From Pelagerythrobacter marensis (GTDB lineage: Bacteria > Pseudomonadota > Alphaproteobacteria > Sphingomonadales > Sphingomonadaceae): a stretch of DNA of 64,000 bases. The translations under genes and the position numbers were made by a program. Positions 34,772-43,357 of the stretch are shown here, in pieces; position 1 is the first letter of the stretch, and every line of letters starts with the position of its first letter. The notes under the pieces are model-generated. The model ran no database searches and had not been told where the DNA came from. It saw only the letters and a program-made list of their open reading frames with translations. The DNA is taken from contig NZ_CP011805.1 of assembly GCF_001028625.1 (NCBI RefSeq), positions 1,178,001-1,242,000 of the forward strand. Reading direction: 5' to 3'.

Positions 34772-36038
34772 CTGCGTCCCCCTTCCTGAATTCCCGCTGC
34801 AGCGCTGTAACTGCGCCATTCTCGCGAACCAAACGCAAACGATATTCGTCCGTGCCCTCGACCGCGAACATGTCCCCGCCGAGCGGAACGAGGCCGAGCG
34901 AGAACCGCCCGCCCCATGAATACGTCAGCGCTCCATCGACCAGGGCGATCTCACGCCCTTCGTATTTGCCGACCGCGTCGCGCCCATCTTCCGCCGATGT
35001 CGCAGGCGTGCCCAGCACTGCCGGAACAAGCGGAACATACCACCCGGCATCGGCCGCGGCGTCGCTCTCTTCAAGCTGTGTCAGCGCCATCGTGTACGCC
35101 ACTTCCAGCGCCTTGCCGGAGGCAACATCGACATCGGGGCTAACTCCCTCGCCTTCGAAGTCGCCACCGCTCAGCGGCCCGTGGATCTGACCGATAGGGA
35201 CCTGCATCACGAACCGATCGTTGACCCGGACCATCCCGACAGGGTGCGCCGCCCCCGCCGTCTGCCGGCCCACGATTGTCGCGCGATCGAGTTCGGCGAG
35301 CGAATATGCAAACCATTCCGCAGCGGAAAAGGTCGTGGTCGAGGTGAGGATATAGACGGGGACATCGACCATGCGGCGTCCGGGTACGCCGTGGAGCACC
35401 CACATGCCGCGTTCGACGTAGCGCCCCTCCTCGGTATAGGAGTAGTCGAACAACTGCTGATCCCTGTCGCCCGGGAAAAGGTGGCTCATGATCAATTGCG
35501 CCGTGCCCATATGGCCGCCGCGATTGTACCGCATGTCAATAATTAGCGCATCCGCGCCTTCCAGGTGCTTCATCGCAGCGACCACATGCGCGTGGGCATC
35601 GTCAGGGTCGGAAAAATAGTCGAACCGCAGATACCCGACATTGCCGGGAAGCAATTCCAGTGCCTTGAAGTTGAGCATCGTGCTTACGCCAAGTGCGTCC
35701 GGATTGACGATTTCCTCGGAATCCGTTTTCGCAGCGGGGTCGTGGCCGACGTAGAAATGGCGATCGCCGGTGGCATCGACGAGATCGCCGGACAAAAGGC
35801 CCGCCAGTTCATCCGCGCTGGTGGCTCCGGCGTAGTCGCCGGCGGCAGCCTTCGCCTTCAGTTCGGCGATTACGGCGGAGGTCCTGTCCTTGAACACGTA
35901 GTTTTCGCGCAGGGCGGAATCGATGTCTTCGATCAGTTGCGCCGGATCGCCGGCGGCATCCGCAACGTCCTTTGCGGCTGTGGCTTGAGGAACTGCCAGA
36001 GCCAGGGCCGCCAGCGCCGCGATGCAAGAAAATCTCAT
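34746..36038 (-). CDS. Secreted S41-family peptidase
   Basis: A 430-residue protein with a signal peptide (MRFSCIAALAALALAVPQAT, cleavage near AA). It has a tail-specific-protease/IRBP-like catalytic region: YLRFDYFSDPDDA, IDMRYNRGGHMGTAQL, VYILTSTTTFSAAEWFAYSL (nucleophile Ser in TFSAAEW), and GRQTAGAAHP. No PDZ domain is evident, as in the IRBP-like branch. The C-terminal part (about the last 90 residues) resembles the beta-rich tails of these proteins. The start is the ATG at 36038, with GGAGGCG 11 bases upstream. It overlaps the downstream marR gene. Confidence 0.88.
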   Translation of the reverse strand: MRFSCIAALAALALAVPQATAAKDVADAAGDPAQLIEDIDSALRENYVFKDRTSAVIAELKAKAAAGDYAGATSADELAGLLSGDLVDATGDRHFYVGHDPAAKTDSEEIVNPDALGVSTMLNFKALELLPGNVGYLRFDYFSDPDDAHAHVVAAMKHLEGADALIIDMRYNRGGHMGTAQLIMSHLFPGDRDQQLFDYSYTEEGRYVERGMWVLHGVPGRRMVDVPVYILTSTTTFSAAEWFAYSLAELDRATIVGRQTAGAAHPVGMVRVNDRFVMQVPIGQIHGPLSGGDFEGEGVSPDVDVASGKALEVAYTMALTQLEESDAAADAGWYVPLVPAVLGTPATSAEDGRDAVGKYEGREIALVDGALTYSWGGRFSLGLVPLGGDMFAVEGTDEYRLRLVRENGAVTALQREFRKGDAVVYRRIGT

Positions 36039-36064
36039 TGGGTCATTCGCCTCCACCGAGTTAC

Positions 36065-36088
36065 ACAACATATTGCGCAATATATTGT
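36065..36088. promoter_or_regulatory. Palindromic operator upstream of the S41 peptidase-MarR operon
   Basis: ACAACATATTGC followed directly by GCAATATATTGT forms a 24-base palindrome with one mismatch pair. It sits 27-50 bases upstream of the peptidase start and overlaps a possible -10 (TATACAAT on the minus strand). Its size and AT-rich arms suit a MarR-family dimer. Confidence 0.6.
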
Positions 36089-36137
36089 ATAGCTCGGTAG
36101 ATCAATGGAGATTTGATGGGCGGGGCCGAACCCCTGC

Positions 36138-37286
36138 TTAATCCTCCGTTGCGAGGAGGTAGAGCTGGCGGGCGGCGTCGATGGGTTTGATCTCGCCTTC
36201 GACTTCGTAGTGCCAGAAGGTCCAGCCGTTGCAGCTTGGCGCGCCTTGCAGATCCTTGCCGAGGCCGTGGATGCTGCCGGTCTGCTTCCCGTAAGCGATC
36301 GAGCCATCGGCGCGCACGGTGGCGGTCCAGCGGCGTTTCTTGTCGAACACTTGCGTGCCGGGCGCGATCAGGCCGTTTTCGACCAGCGCGCCGAAGGCAA
36401 CCTTGGGCGCAGTCTTGCGGCTCTGCATCGTGGTCAGCGCGCTTTCGTCCAGCGGCAGTTCTTTCGAAATGCGCTTGAGCGCGGCATCGCGATAGGTGCC
36501 CTCGCGCTCGCAGCCGATCCATTCGCGGCCCAGGCGCCGGGCCACCGCGCCGGTCGTGCCGGTGCCGAAGAACGGATCGAGCACGACGTCCCCCCGCTCG
36601 GTCGTGGACAGAAGGACGCGGTACAGCAGCGCCTCCGGCTTCTGCGTCGGGTGGATCTTGTGCCCGCCTTCCTTCAGCCGTTCCTGGCCCGCGCAGATCG
36701 GCAGGACCCAGTCGCTGCGCATCTGCAGTTCGTCGTTGAGCGTCTTCATCGCGCGGTAGTTGAAGTGATACTTCGCCTTTTCGCCCTGGCTCGCCCAGAT
36801 CAGCGTTTCGTGCGCGTTGGTGAAGCGGGTGCCGCGAAAATTGGGCATCGGGTTGGCCTTGCGCCAGACCACGTCGTTCAGGATCCAGAACCCCAGATCC
36901 TGCAGGATCGCGCCGACGCGGAAGATGTTGTGATAGCTGCCGATCACCCACAGCGCGCCGTCGGGCTTCAGCACCCGCTTCGCCTCGGTCAGCCAGGCAC
37001 GGGTGAAATCGTCATAAGTCTTGAAACTGTCGAACCGGTCCCATTCGTCGGTCACCGCGTCGACATGGCTACCGTCGGGGCGGTTGAGATCGCCGCCGAG
37101 CTGCAGGTTGTAAGGCGGATCGGCGAAGACGAGGTCGATGCTGGCATCGGGCAGGCGACGCATCGCCTCCACACAATCGCCGTCCAGAATCTGCCCCAGC
37201 GGCAGCGCGGGCGCGAATTCGCGCGGTGCGGCAACCGGCTTCGCGCGGCGCAGCGCCCGTGTCTTCGTCGTCTCCACGACCCCCAT
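36138..37286 (-). CDS. ccrM: Cell-cycle-regulated adenine methyltransferase CcrM (GANTC)
   Basis: A 382-residue beta-class N6-adenine DNA methyltransferase. The catalytic DPPYNLQLGG lies at residues 56-65, and the AdoMet motif DPFFGTGTTGAVARRLG follows later, the order expected for the beta class. HPTQKPEALL is also intact. The C-terminal extra domain of CcrM (NGWTFWHYE near the end) is present. In Caulobacter the enzyme methylates GANTC at the end of replication and its level is tightly controlled. GGGGGAATGAC precedes the ATG. rnhB lies immediately upstream on the same strand, a conserved arrangement. Confidence 0.95.
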   Translation of the reverse strand: MGVVETTKTRALRRAKPVAAPREFAPALPLGQILDGDCVEAMRRLPDASIDLVFADPPYNLQLGGDLNRPDGSHVDAVTDEWDRFDSFKTYDDFTRAWLTEAKRVLKPDGALWVIGSYHNIFRVGAILQDLGFWILNDVVWRKANPMPNFRGTRFTNAHETLIWASQGEKAKYHFNYRAMKTLNDELQMRSDWVLPICAGQERLKEGGHKIHPTQKPEALLYRVLLSTTERGDVVLDPFFGTGTTGAVARRLGREWIGCEREGTYRDAALKRISKELPLDESALTTMQSRKTAPKVAFGALVENGLIAPGTQVFDKKRRWTATVRADGSIAYGKQTGSIHGLGKDLQGAPSCNGWTFWHYEVEGEIKPIDAARQLYLLATED

Positions 37287-37307
37287 GTCATTCCCCCGTT
37301 GGCAGAT

Positions 37308-37316
37308 TTATCCACA
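37308..37316 (+). promoter_or_regulatory. DnaA box (TTATCCACA)
   Basis: A perfect 9-base consensus DnaA box, 22-30 bases upstream of the ccrM start codon. One 9-mer can occur by chance, but the position in the ccrM leader next to the GANTC cluster makes replication-linked control plausible. Confidence 0.5.
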
Positions 37317-37320
37317 GGGT

Positions 37321-37463
37321 GAGTCCAAGCGGACTCCGCGTCAAGCACCGATTTTTACAAGCCCTTCAGGTCGCGGAGGAGAACGAAAGGAGTCCCCCAC
37401 AAGATATTGAGTCTGCCCGATTCGCGCGGACTCGATATGCTGCGGGTGTTGCCCGAAGGACTC
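37321..37463. promoter_or_regulatory. Cluster of seven GANTC methylation sites upstream of ccrM
   Basis: GANTC occurs at 37321, 37332, 37390, 37409, 37419, 37429 and 37459, seven sites in 143 bases, against well under one expected at this base composition. The first two form an inverted repeat (GAGTCC-AAGC-GGACTC). The sites lie between rnhB and ccrM, whose product methylates this sequence. Confidence 0.85.
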
Positions 37464-37537
37464 TATTCCGCCGGAACCCCGGATTTTTTACATTGGGCCG
37501 GGTTTGGGCCACGGAACCGGCGTTCCGACAGAAAACG

Positions 37538-38173
37538 TCACACCGAAATGTCGAACAGTTCCATCTGCGCGACCGGCGCGAAACTGCGGCGGTGCAGCGG
37601 GGTCGGGCCGTGGCGGCGCAGCGCCTCGACATGGTCGCGCGTGCCGTAACCCTTGTTCCGGTCCCACCCGTAATGCGGATGTTCGCGCGCGGCGGCGATC
37701 ATCATCCGGTCGCGCCATTCCTTGGCCACGATGGAGGCGGCGGAGATGGCCGGTTCCTTCGCATCGCCGCCGACGATCGCTCGCGCGGGCCAGCGCCATT
37801 CGGCGCGGCGCCCGTGCGGGGTCAGGTTGCCGTCCACCAGCACTTCGTCCGGCTCGCGCGCAAGGGCTTCGGCCAGGCGGGCGACCGCCAGGGTCATCGC
37901 CAGCATCGTTGCGCCGAAAATGTTGAGGCGGTCGATGTCCTCGACTTCCACCACGCCCACGCCCCAGGCGCAGCGCCGCCGGATCGCTTCATCGATCCGG
38001 GCGCGCGAGGGGGCGCGGAGGCGTTTGGAATCGTCCAGCCCCGCCGGTCGCGGCTTGCACAGCGCGACGGCTGCGGCCACAACCGGGCCCGCCAGCGGGC
38101 CACGACCGGCCTCGTCCACGCCGACAACCAGCGGCGCGGAGCCAAATGACCGATGGGGAGTTGCACTGAACAT
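37538..38173 (-). CDS. rnhB: Ribonuclease HII
   Basis: A 211-residue enzyme that cuts RNA at RNA-DNA junctions. The signature VGVDEAGRGPLAGPV carries the first two acidic metal ligands (D, E). VLVDGN carries the third Asp, and ISAASIVAKEWRD matches the family. The ATG at 38173 overlaps, head to head, the ATG of the sugar dehydrogenase on the other strand (CATG). The next possible starts would remove little before the catalytic motif. It lies upstream of ccrM on the same strand, with the GANTC-rich leader between. Confidence 0.94.
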   Translation of the reverse strand: MFSATPHRSFGSAPLVVGVDEAGRGPLAGPVVAAAVALCKPRPAGLDDSKRLRAPSRARIDEAIRRRCAWGVGVVEVEDIDRLNIFGATMLAMTLAVARLAEALAREPDEVLVDGNLTPHGRRAEWRWPARAIVGGDAKEPAISAASIVAKEWRDRMMIAAAREHPHYGWDRNKGYGTRDHVEALRRHGPTPLHRRSFAPVAQMELFDISV

Positions 38174-39365
38174 GACCAAGACCGCGATCCTTGCCACCCT
38201 CCTAACACCATGCATGCTGCTTTCCGCAAGCTGTAGTGCCGAACCGTCGGGGGAAACCGGATCGACCGCGGCCCCCGCCGGCGACGCGGGCGAGCCGGTG
38301 TCAGTGCTGGACAGCGCCGATTTCGCAACGCGATCCTTCGGCACGTTCGACGAGCCCTGGGCCGCCGCTTTCGCCCCGGGCACCGCGATGCTGTTCGTAA
38401 CCGAGAAGAGCGGGACGATGAAATTCGTCGATACCGCGACCGGGCGGACCGGCACGGTCGCCGGAATGCCCGATGTCGACTATGGCGGCCAGGGCGGCCT
38501 GGGCGACGTGGCGTTCCTGCCTTCGGAAAGCGCGGATACGCTGGGCAGCCGCACGATCTATCTGACCTGGGCCGAAGCCGGTGAAGGCGACACGCGCGGC
38601 GCGGCGCTGGGCAAAGGGACGCTGGCCTGCGATGGGGCCGATGCCTGCGCTGTCGAAGGGCTGGAGGTGATCTGGCGCCAGCAGCCCAAGGTCACCGGCC
38701 GCGGGCATTATTCGCATCGGATCGCGATCGCGCCCGATGGACAGCACCTGTTCCTGTCCTCGGGCGATCGGCAGAAGATGGAGCCGGCGCAGGACCTTTC
38801 GAACACGCTTGGTTCTGTCCTGCGGCTGACGCTGGATGGCGCGGCGGCACCGGGCAATCCCTTCGCCGACCGCGGCAGCCCGTCCGACCAGATTTGGTCC
38901 TATGGCCATCGCAACGTGCTCGGCCTCAGGTTCGACGCCCAGGGGCGGCTGTGGGATCTGGAGCACGGGCCGGCGGGCGGCGACGAGCTGAATCTAGTGG
39001 AGCGCGGGGTCAACTACGGCTGGCCGGTCGTATCCGATGGCGAGCATTATAACGGCGACCCCATCCCCGCCCACGCGACCCGCCCCGAATTCCGCGCCCC
39101 GGCAATCGGCTGGACCCCGGTGATCGCACCGGGCGATTTCCTGTTCTATTCGGGCAAGCTGTGGCCCGAATGGGAAGGCCAGGCGATCATCGCGGCGATG
39201 AAGCCGGCGGGCATCGTGCGCGTCGCGATTGACGGCGAAAGCGCGCGCGAAGCGGCGCGAGTGGCCTCCGAAAACCGGATTCGCGAGATCGTGGAAGGGC
39301 CCGATGGCGCGCTGTGGATCCTCGAAGACGGCAGCGGCCGCCTGATCCGCGTGACGCCGGGCTGA
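38172..39365 (+). CDS. PQQ-dependent sugar dehydrogenase (Gdh/sorbosone type), lipoprotein
   Basis: A 397-residue protein with a lipoprotein signal (LATLLTPCMLLSASC) and a six-bladed beta-propeller of the soluble glucose/sorbosone dehydrogenase (YliI-like) family. PQQ-site features include GQGGLGDVAF, GHYSHRIAIAPDG (catalytic His region), and WSYGHRNVLGLRFD. Also visible are EHGPAGGDELNLV and NYGWPVVSDGEHYNG. The family oxidises aldoses with PQQ and calcium in the periplasm; the substrate is unassigned. GGGGAG lies 11 bases before the start. The start overlaps rnhB head to head. Confidence 0.9.
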   Translation: MTKTAILATLLTPCMLLSASCSAEPSGETGSTAAPAGDAGEPVSVLDSADFATRSFGTFDEPWAAAFAPGTAMLFVTEKSGTMKFVDTATGRTGTVAGMPDVDYGGQGGLGDVAFLPSESADTLGSRTIYLTWAEAGEGDTRGAALGKGTLACDGADACAVEGLEVIWRQQPKVTGRGHYSHRIAIAPDGQHLFLSSGDRQKMEPAQDLSNTLGSVLRLTLDGAAAPGNPFADRGSPSDQIWSYGHRNVLGLRFDAQGRLWDLEHGPAGGDELNLVERGVNYGWPVVSDGEHYNGDPIPAHATRPEFRAPAIGWTPVIAPGDFLFYSGKLWPEWEGQAIIAAMKPAGIVRVAIDGESAREAARVASENRIREIVEGPDGALWILEDGSGRLIRVTPG

Positions 39366-39458
39366 TCCGGATTGCTCTGCCCGACAAAGGCGGGCAGCGG
39401 CAGGCCCAAGGCGAAATTGGTCGACTCCGCCGCGCGCCGCGCTTAACCGCGCGCGCCA

Positions 39459-39989
39459 ATGGCAACGATAGTACCCCTTGGCTCCATCGACCCCGCACTG
39501 GTCGAGGAACTGCTCGACCGGGCTTTCGGCCCGGACCGGCACGCGCGCACGGCCTATCGCATTCGCGAGGGGACGGCTTGGCTGCCCGCGCTCAGCTTCG
39601 CCGCGGCGGATGACGAGGGGTATCTGGTCGGCACGATCCAGCTATGGCCGGTCGCGCTGACCGATCCCGAGGGGCGCGCGCACCCGATGATCATGGTCGG
39701 CCCGGTCGCGGTCGTGCCCGAACGGCAGCAGGAAGGGTTCGGCAAGGCGCTGATGCTGGCCGCTCTCGGCGCGCTCGATGCTGGCGCCCTGCCGCAGGTG
39801 ATGATCGGCGATGCGGATTACTATGGCCGCTTCTTCGGCTTCAGCGCCGCGCCGACGGCCGGATGGCATTGCCCGGGCCCCTTCGACCCCGCCCGCCTGC
39901 TGGTGCGGTGCGATAACCCCGCGATTCTGCCGGCAGAAGGGATGCTGGGCCCGTGGCGCGAAACGGCAAGCGAACGCGCCGAGGATTGA
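39459..39989 (+). CDS. GNAT-family N-acetyltransferase
   Basis: A 176-residue acetyltransferase of the YhbS-like branch. The acetyl-CoA-binding loop is VVPERQQEGFGKALM, with the Q/RxxGxG/A pattern relaxed to QQEGFGKA. The N-terminal segment resembles the family (LVEELLDRAFGPDRHARTAY). After the core comes GDADYYGRFFGFSAAP, typical of this branch. The acceptor substrate is unknown. It lies between the sugar dehydrogenase and the DUF1285-Nudix-CCA group, same strand. Confidence 0.88.
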   Translation: MATIVPLGSIDPALVEELLDRAFGPDRHARTAYRIREGTAWLPALSFAAADDEGYLVGTIQLWPVALTDPEGRAHPMIMVGPVAVVPERQQEGFGKALMLAALGALDAGALPQVMIGDADYYGRFFGFSAAPTAGWHCPGPFDPARLLVRCDNPAILPAEGMLGPWRETASERAED

Positions 39990-40023
39990 GTCGTCCCCGG
40001 CAATCTGCCAACGCCGGGACACA

Positions 40024-40572
40024 ATGCCTTACGATCCGCCTCCCGAACTCGCGGGCCTGACGCTCGATCAGATTGCCGAACAGGTCGCGCAGCGCAAGCT
40101 GCCGCCTGTCGAACAGTGGAACCCCGAAAAGACCGGCGACAGCGCGATGCGCATTGCCGCCGATGGCGGCTGGTTGCACGAAGGCAGCCCGATCGCGCGC
40201 CAGGCGATGGTGCGCGCCTTCGCCGGGCTGCTGACGCGCGATGCGGCGGGTCGGCACTGGCTCGTCACCCCGTTCGAGAAGCTGACGATAGAGGTCGAGG
40301 ACGCGGCCTTCATCGCCACCGATGTCGTGCGCCGCGATGGCGGGCTGGCCTTCCGCCTCAATACCGATGACCTCGTGATCGCCGGCCCCGACCACCGCCT
40401 GCGCGCCGCCGGCACGGCGGACAATCCGGCGATCTACCTCGGCGTGCGGCGCGGGTGCGAGGCGCGGCTGAACCGGAGCACCTGGCTCCAACTCGCCGAA
40501 ATCGCGCTGACCGAAGGCGACGGCACGCAAGTGACGAGCGGCGGCGAGGCGTTCTCGCTGATGCCGGAATGA
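40024..40572 (+). CDS. DUF1285 family protein
   Basis: A 182-residue protein of the DUF1285 family. It has the N-terminal VEQWNPEKTGDSAMRIAADG, with GWLHEGSPIARQAMVRAF, then FEKLTIEVEDAAFIA, and LNTDDLVIAGPDH. DUF1285 folds into two small beta-rich domains; the biochemical role is not established. Its stop overlaps the Nudix gene start (ATGA at 40569-40572), so the two are translationally coupled. The neighbouring genes are RNA- and nucleotide-related, but no function follows from that. Confidence 0.85.
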   Translation: MPYDPPPELAGLTLDQIAEQVAQRKLPPVEQWNPEKTGDSAMRIAADGGWLHEGSPIARQAMVRAFAGLLTRDAAGRHWLVTPFEKLTIEVEDAAFIATDVVRRDGGLAFRLNTDDLVIAGPDHRLRAAGTADNPAIYLGVRRGCEARLNRSTWLQLAEIALTEGDGTQVTSGGEAFSLMPE

Positions 40573-41174
40573 GCGCGCTGTTCGACCGGCTCCAGACCCT
40601 GTTCGAACAGGGGCACCGGGCCGAAATTCCCGATCTCCTGTCGGACGAACGCTTCGCCGATGCGGACCGGACGGCCGATGCTGCGGTGCTGATCGCGGTC
40701 ACCGATCGCCCGGCCCCCGGCGTGATCCTGACCCAGCGCCCCGCCGGAATGCGCAATCACCCTGGCCAGGTCGCCTTTCCCGGCGGCAAGATCGACCCGG
40801 GCGAAAACGCCATCCAGGCCGCCCTGCGCGAGGCGGAGGAGGAGCTGGCGATGCAGCGGGCGCAGGTCCGCATCGTCGGCGCGACCGATCGTTACCAGAC
40901 CGGCACCGGTTTCGACATCACGCCGGTTCTGGGCGTCGTCCCGCCCGATCTGCCGCTGGTGCCCAATCCGGGCGAGGTCGAGGCGTGGTTCGAGGCGCCG
41001 CTCGACATCATGCTCGACCGCGATAACTGGACCGAGCACGAGGTGTTCTGGAACGGGGCGACCCGGCGATATCTGGAATACCATCACGAAGGTTTCCGCA
41101 TCTGGGGCGTGACGGCGGCGATCATCGCCAACCTGTCGCGCCGGATCGAATACCGGGCCCTGTTCGATGCCTGA
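40569..41174 (+). CDS. Nudix hydrolase, CoA pyrophosphatase type
   Basis: A 201-residue Nudix protein. The Nudix box is GGKIDPGENAIQAALREAEEE, matching GX5EX7REUXEEXGU except for its last residues. The UPF0035/CoA-type neighbour motif is visible before it (LTQRPAGMRNHPGQVAFPGG), which points to CoA or acyl-CoA pyrophosphate hydrolysis (NudL-like). The start overlaps DUF1285, and the stop overlaps the CCA-adding enzyme start by 8 bases, so all three appear to be one operon. Confidence 0.92.
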   Translation: MSALFDRLQTLFEQGHRAEIPDLLSDERFADADRTADAAVLIAVTDRPAPGVILTQRPAGMRNHPGQVAFPGGKIDPGENAIQAALREAEEELAMQRAQVRIVGATDRYQTGTGFDITPVLGVVPPDLPLVPNPGEVEAWFEAPLDIMLDRDNWTEHEVFWNGATRRYLEYHHEGFRIWGVTAAIIANLSRRIEYRALFDA

Positions 41175-42357
41175 CGCCCTGCCCCGGACTTTGCCCCAGA
41201 CGCGCTGGACCCAGCGGGCCGATCTCGCCGCGCTGGTCGAGGCGATCGGGCCAGCGAACCTGCGCTGGGTCGGCGGCGCGGTGCGCGATACCCTGCTGGG
41301 CGATGCCGTGAACGATGTCGATGCGGCGACCCCGCTCACGCCCGATGCGGTAATCGACCGGCTGCGCGCGGCGGGCATTCGTGTGGTTCCCACCGGCATA
41401 GAGCACGGCACCGTCACCGCGGTTCTGCCCGAAGGGAATGTCGAGGTCACGACCCTGCGGCGCGACGTGTCCACCGACGGGCGCCGCGCCACCGTCGCCT
41501 TCGCAAGCGATTGGCGCGATGACGCCGCGCGCCGCGATTTCACGATCAACGCGCTCTACGCCGCGCCCGACACGCGCGAGATCTTCGACTGGTTCGGTGG
41601 GCTGGAGGATCTGGCAGCCCGCCGCGTGCGCTTTATCGGCGAGGCGCGGCAGCGCATTCGCGAAGATCACTTGCGCATCCTGCGCTATTTCCGTTTCCAG
41701 GCCCGCTTCGGTGCGACGCTCGATCCCGAGGCGGAAGAGGCCTGCGGCGAACTGGCACCGATGCTGAAAGGGCTGTCGCGAGAACGGGTCGCGGCGGAGC
41801 TGCTTAACCTCCTCGCGCTGCCCGATCCGGCGGACACCGTGGCGCGGATGTTTGCACTCGGCATTCTGCCCGTGATCCTGCCCGAAGCGGGGCAGCATGG
41901 GATCGAGGCGCTGCGACGGCTCATTTCCGCCGAACACTCGGCGGGTGTGCGGCGCGATCCCGTGCGCCGGCTGTCGGCGCTGCTGCCTGCCCTCCCTCCG
42001 GTCGCCGAAACGGTCGCCTCGCGCCTGCGGCTGTCGAGAGCACAGCGCGAGCGGATCGCCTGCGCCGCCGCACGAACCGCCGCCGACCACGACGATCCGC
42101 GTGGCCTTGCCTATCGCGAAGGGCGCGAATGCGCGGTCGACCGGCTGCTGATCAACGGGGGCGACATTGCGCCGCTGATGGATTGGGAGGTTCCCGCGCT
42201 GCCGCTGAAAGGCGGGGAGATCGTCGCCCGCGGAATCGCCGCCGGCCCCGATGTCGCCCGCATCCTGCGCGCAGTGGAACAGAAGTGGATCGCCGAAGGC
42301 TTTCCGGCGCGTGATCGGGTGAACCGTATCGTAGAAGAGATACTCCGCACTTTCTGA
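41167..42357 (+). CDS. CCA tRNA nucleotidyltransferase
   Basis: A 396-residue class II nucleotidyltransferase that adds or repairs the 3' CCA of tRNAs. The head-domain motif LRWVGGAVRDTLLGD and the metal-binding DVD (NDVDAATPL) are intact. DGRRATVAF, RRDFTINALYA, and EDHLRILRYFRFQARFG complete the signature. The single tRNA in this window already encodes CCA, so a repair role is at least likely. It overlaps the Nudix gene by 8 bases. Confidence 0.94.
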   Translation: MPDALPRTLPQTRWTQRADLAALVEAIGPANLRWVGGAVRDTLLGDAVNDVDAATPLTPDAVIDRLRAAGIRVVPTGIEHGTVTAVLPEGNVEVTTLRRDVSTDGRRATVAFASDWRDDAARRDFTINALYAAPDTREIFDWFGGLEDLAARRVRFIGEARQRIREDHLRILRYFRFQARFGATLDPEAEEACGELAPMLKGLSRERVAAELLNLLALPDPADTVARMFALGILPVILPEAGQHGIEALRRLISAEHSAGVRRDPVRRLSALLPALPPVAETVASRLRLSRAQRERIACAAARTAADHDDPRGLAYREGRECAVDRLLINGGDIAPLMDWEVPALPLKGGEIVARGIAAGPDVARILRAVEQKWIAEGFPARDRVNRIVEEILRTF

Positions 42358-42603
42358 ATCTTGCTTCATCGTGGTTTAATGTCGACCTCTCTATACGGAG
42401 ACTGTTGCCATCGCTCGCCTCGCTTGCGATGGAGCCGTTCGCCCTTTTCAGGGTGTATCGGGTTCCTGCTGTTCCAGCGGGGCACGGCGCGGAAGGCGTT
42501 TCGACACTTCCAGCGCACCCGTATTCCATGACGGTCTATTTCCCGCGGGCCCAGCGCGCGTGAGCGAATATATTGAGTTTTCACTATTACGGAGTTTGAA
42601 TTT

Positions 42604-43149
42604 ATGAAGTTCTCGAAAATGGCCATCACCGCCATCGCCGCCGCCGGTCTCGCCACCGCCGCCCATGCACAGGGCGTGTCGGTCGGTGCCACGGTTTATG
42701 GCCCGGAAGGCAACTCGGTCGGCACGATCGAGAACGTTGCTGAAGGCGTGGTGACCGTGAACACCGGCAAGCACCGCGCGCCGCTGCCCGCCAACGCCTT
42801 CGGCGAAGGCGAACAGGGCCCGACGATTACGGTGACCAAGGCTCAGCTCGATCAGATGCTCGACGAACAGCTCGCTGCCGCCAATGCCCAGCGTGATGCC
42901 GCACTGGTCGCCACCGCGGCGGTCATCACGGCCGACAATCAGCAGCTCGGCGTGGTCAAGAGCGTCGAAGGCGACAACGTGATCGTGACCGGTGCCGATA
43001 CCGACCTGAACCTGCTGCGCGAACACTTCGCCGTGAACCAGAGCGGCCAGTTGATCGTTCTGTTCACCCAGGCACAGATCCAGCAGGCTCTCGCCGCGCA
43101 GACCGCTGCCGCGCAGGGCGGCCAGGGTGCTGCCGAGGGCAGCCGCTAA
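42604..43149 (+). CDS. Secreted protein with a duplicated beta-domain
   Basis: A 181-residue protein with a signal peptide (MKFSKMAITAIAAAGLATAA, cleavage after HAQ). The mature part has two similar segments: VYGPEGNSVGTIENVAEGVV (about residue 31) and VITADNQQLGVVKSVEGDNV (about residue 107). Each is followed by a short helical stretch. The pattern is reminiscent of PRC-barrel-like half repeats. The ends are Gln/Ala-rich. Similar proteins occur in sphingomonads, but the function is unknown. A strong terminator follows, and the 246-base leader has CGGAG 9 bases before the start. Confidence 0.75.
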   Translation: MKFSKMAITAIAAAGLATAAHAQGVSVGATVYGPEGNSVGTIENVAEGVVTVNTGKHRAPLPANAFGEGEQGPTITVTKAQLDQMLDEQLAAANAQRDAALVATAAVITADNQQLGVVKSVEGDNVIVTGADTDLNLLREHFAVNQSGQLIVLFTQAQIQQALAAQTAAAQGGQGAAEGSR

Positions 43150-43172
43150 GACACAGGCTTCATGCCGAACCG

Positions 43173-43207
43173 GGGCCGGTCGCGCACAGGCGCGGCCGGC
43201 CCTTTTT
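43173..43207 (+). terminator. Rho-independent terminator
   Basis: A 13-bp stem, GGGCCGGTCGCGC with GCGCGGCCGGCCC (one G-T pair), a 4-base loop ACAG, then five T. It lies 24 bases after the stop of the secreted-protein gene. Confidence 0.93.
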
Positions 43208-43279
43208 CTGTTTGGCGATACGCGTAGCGGTCACAAAGTCGAAGAGAGCTGCGCCCCTACCAACCTTTGCCCCCTCGCC

Positions 43280-43357
43280 GATCCCCAGCGACGGCTGGGG
43301 TCTCAGGCCATCGGGCGGAGCGCCTGCGGCCCGAGATCCCTGCCTTCGCAGGGACTC
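43280..43357. repeat. Palindromic repeat pair (GATCCCC..GGGG..TCTCAGG type)
   Basis: GATCCCCAGC-GA-CGGCTGGGG then TCTCAGG (about 43280-43307), and a second, related hairpin, ATCCCTGC-CTTC-GCAGGGA then CTCAGG (about 43335-43360). The first matches the repeat at 57849-57877 except that an inner stem C-G pair is A-T here, a compensatory change. No gene is seen between 43208 and 43398. Confidence 0.7.
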
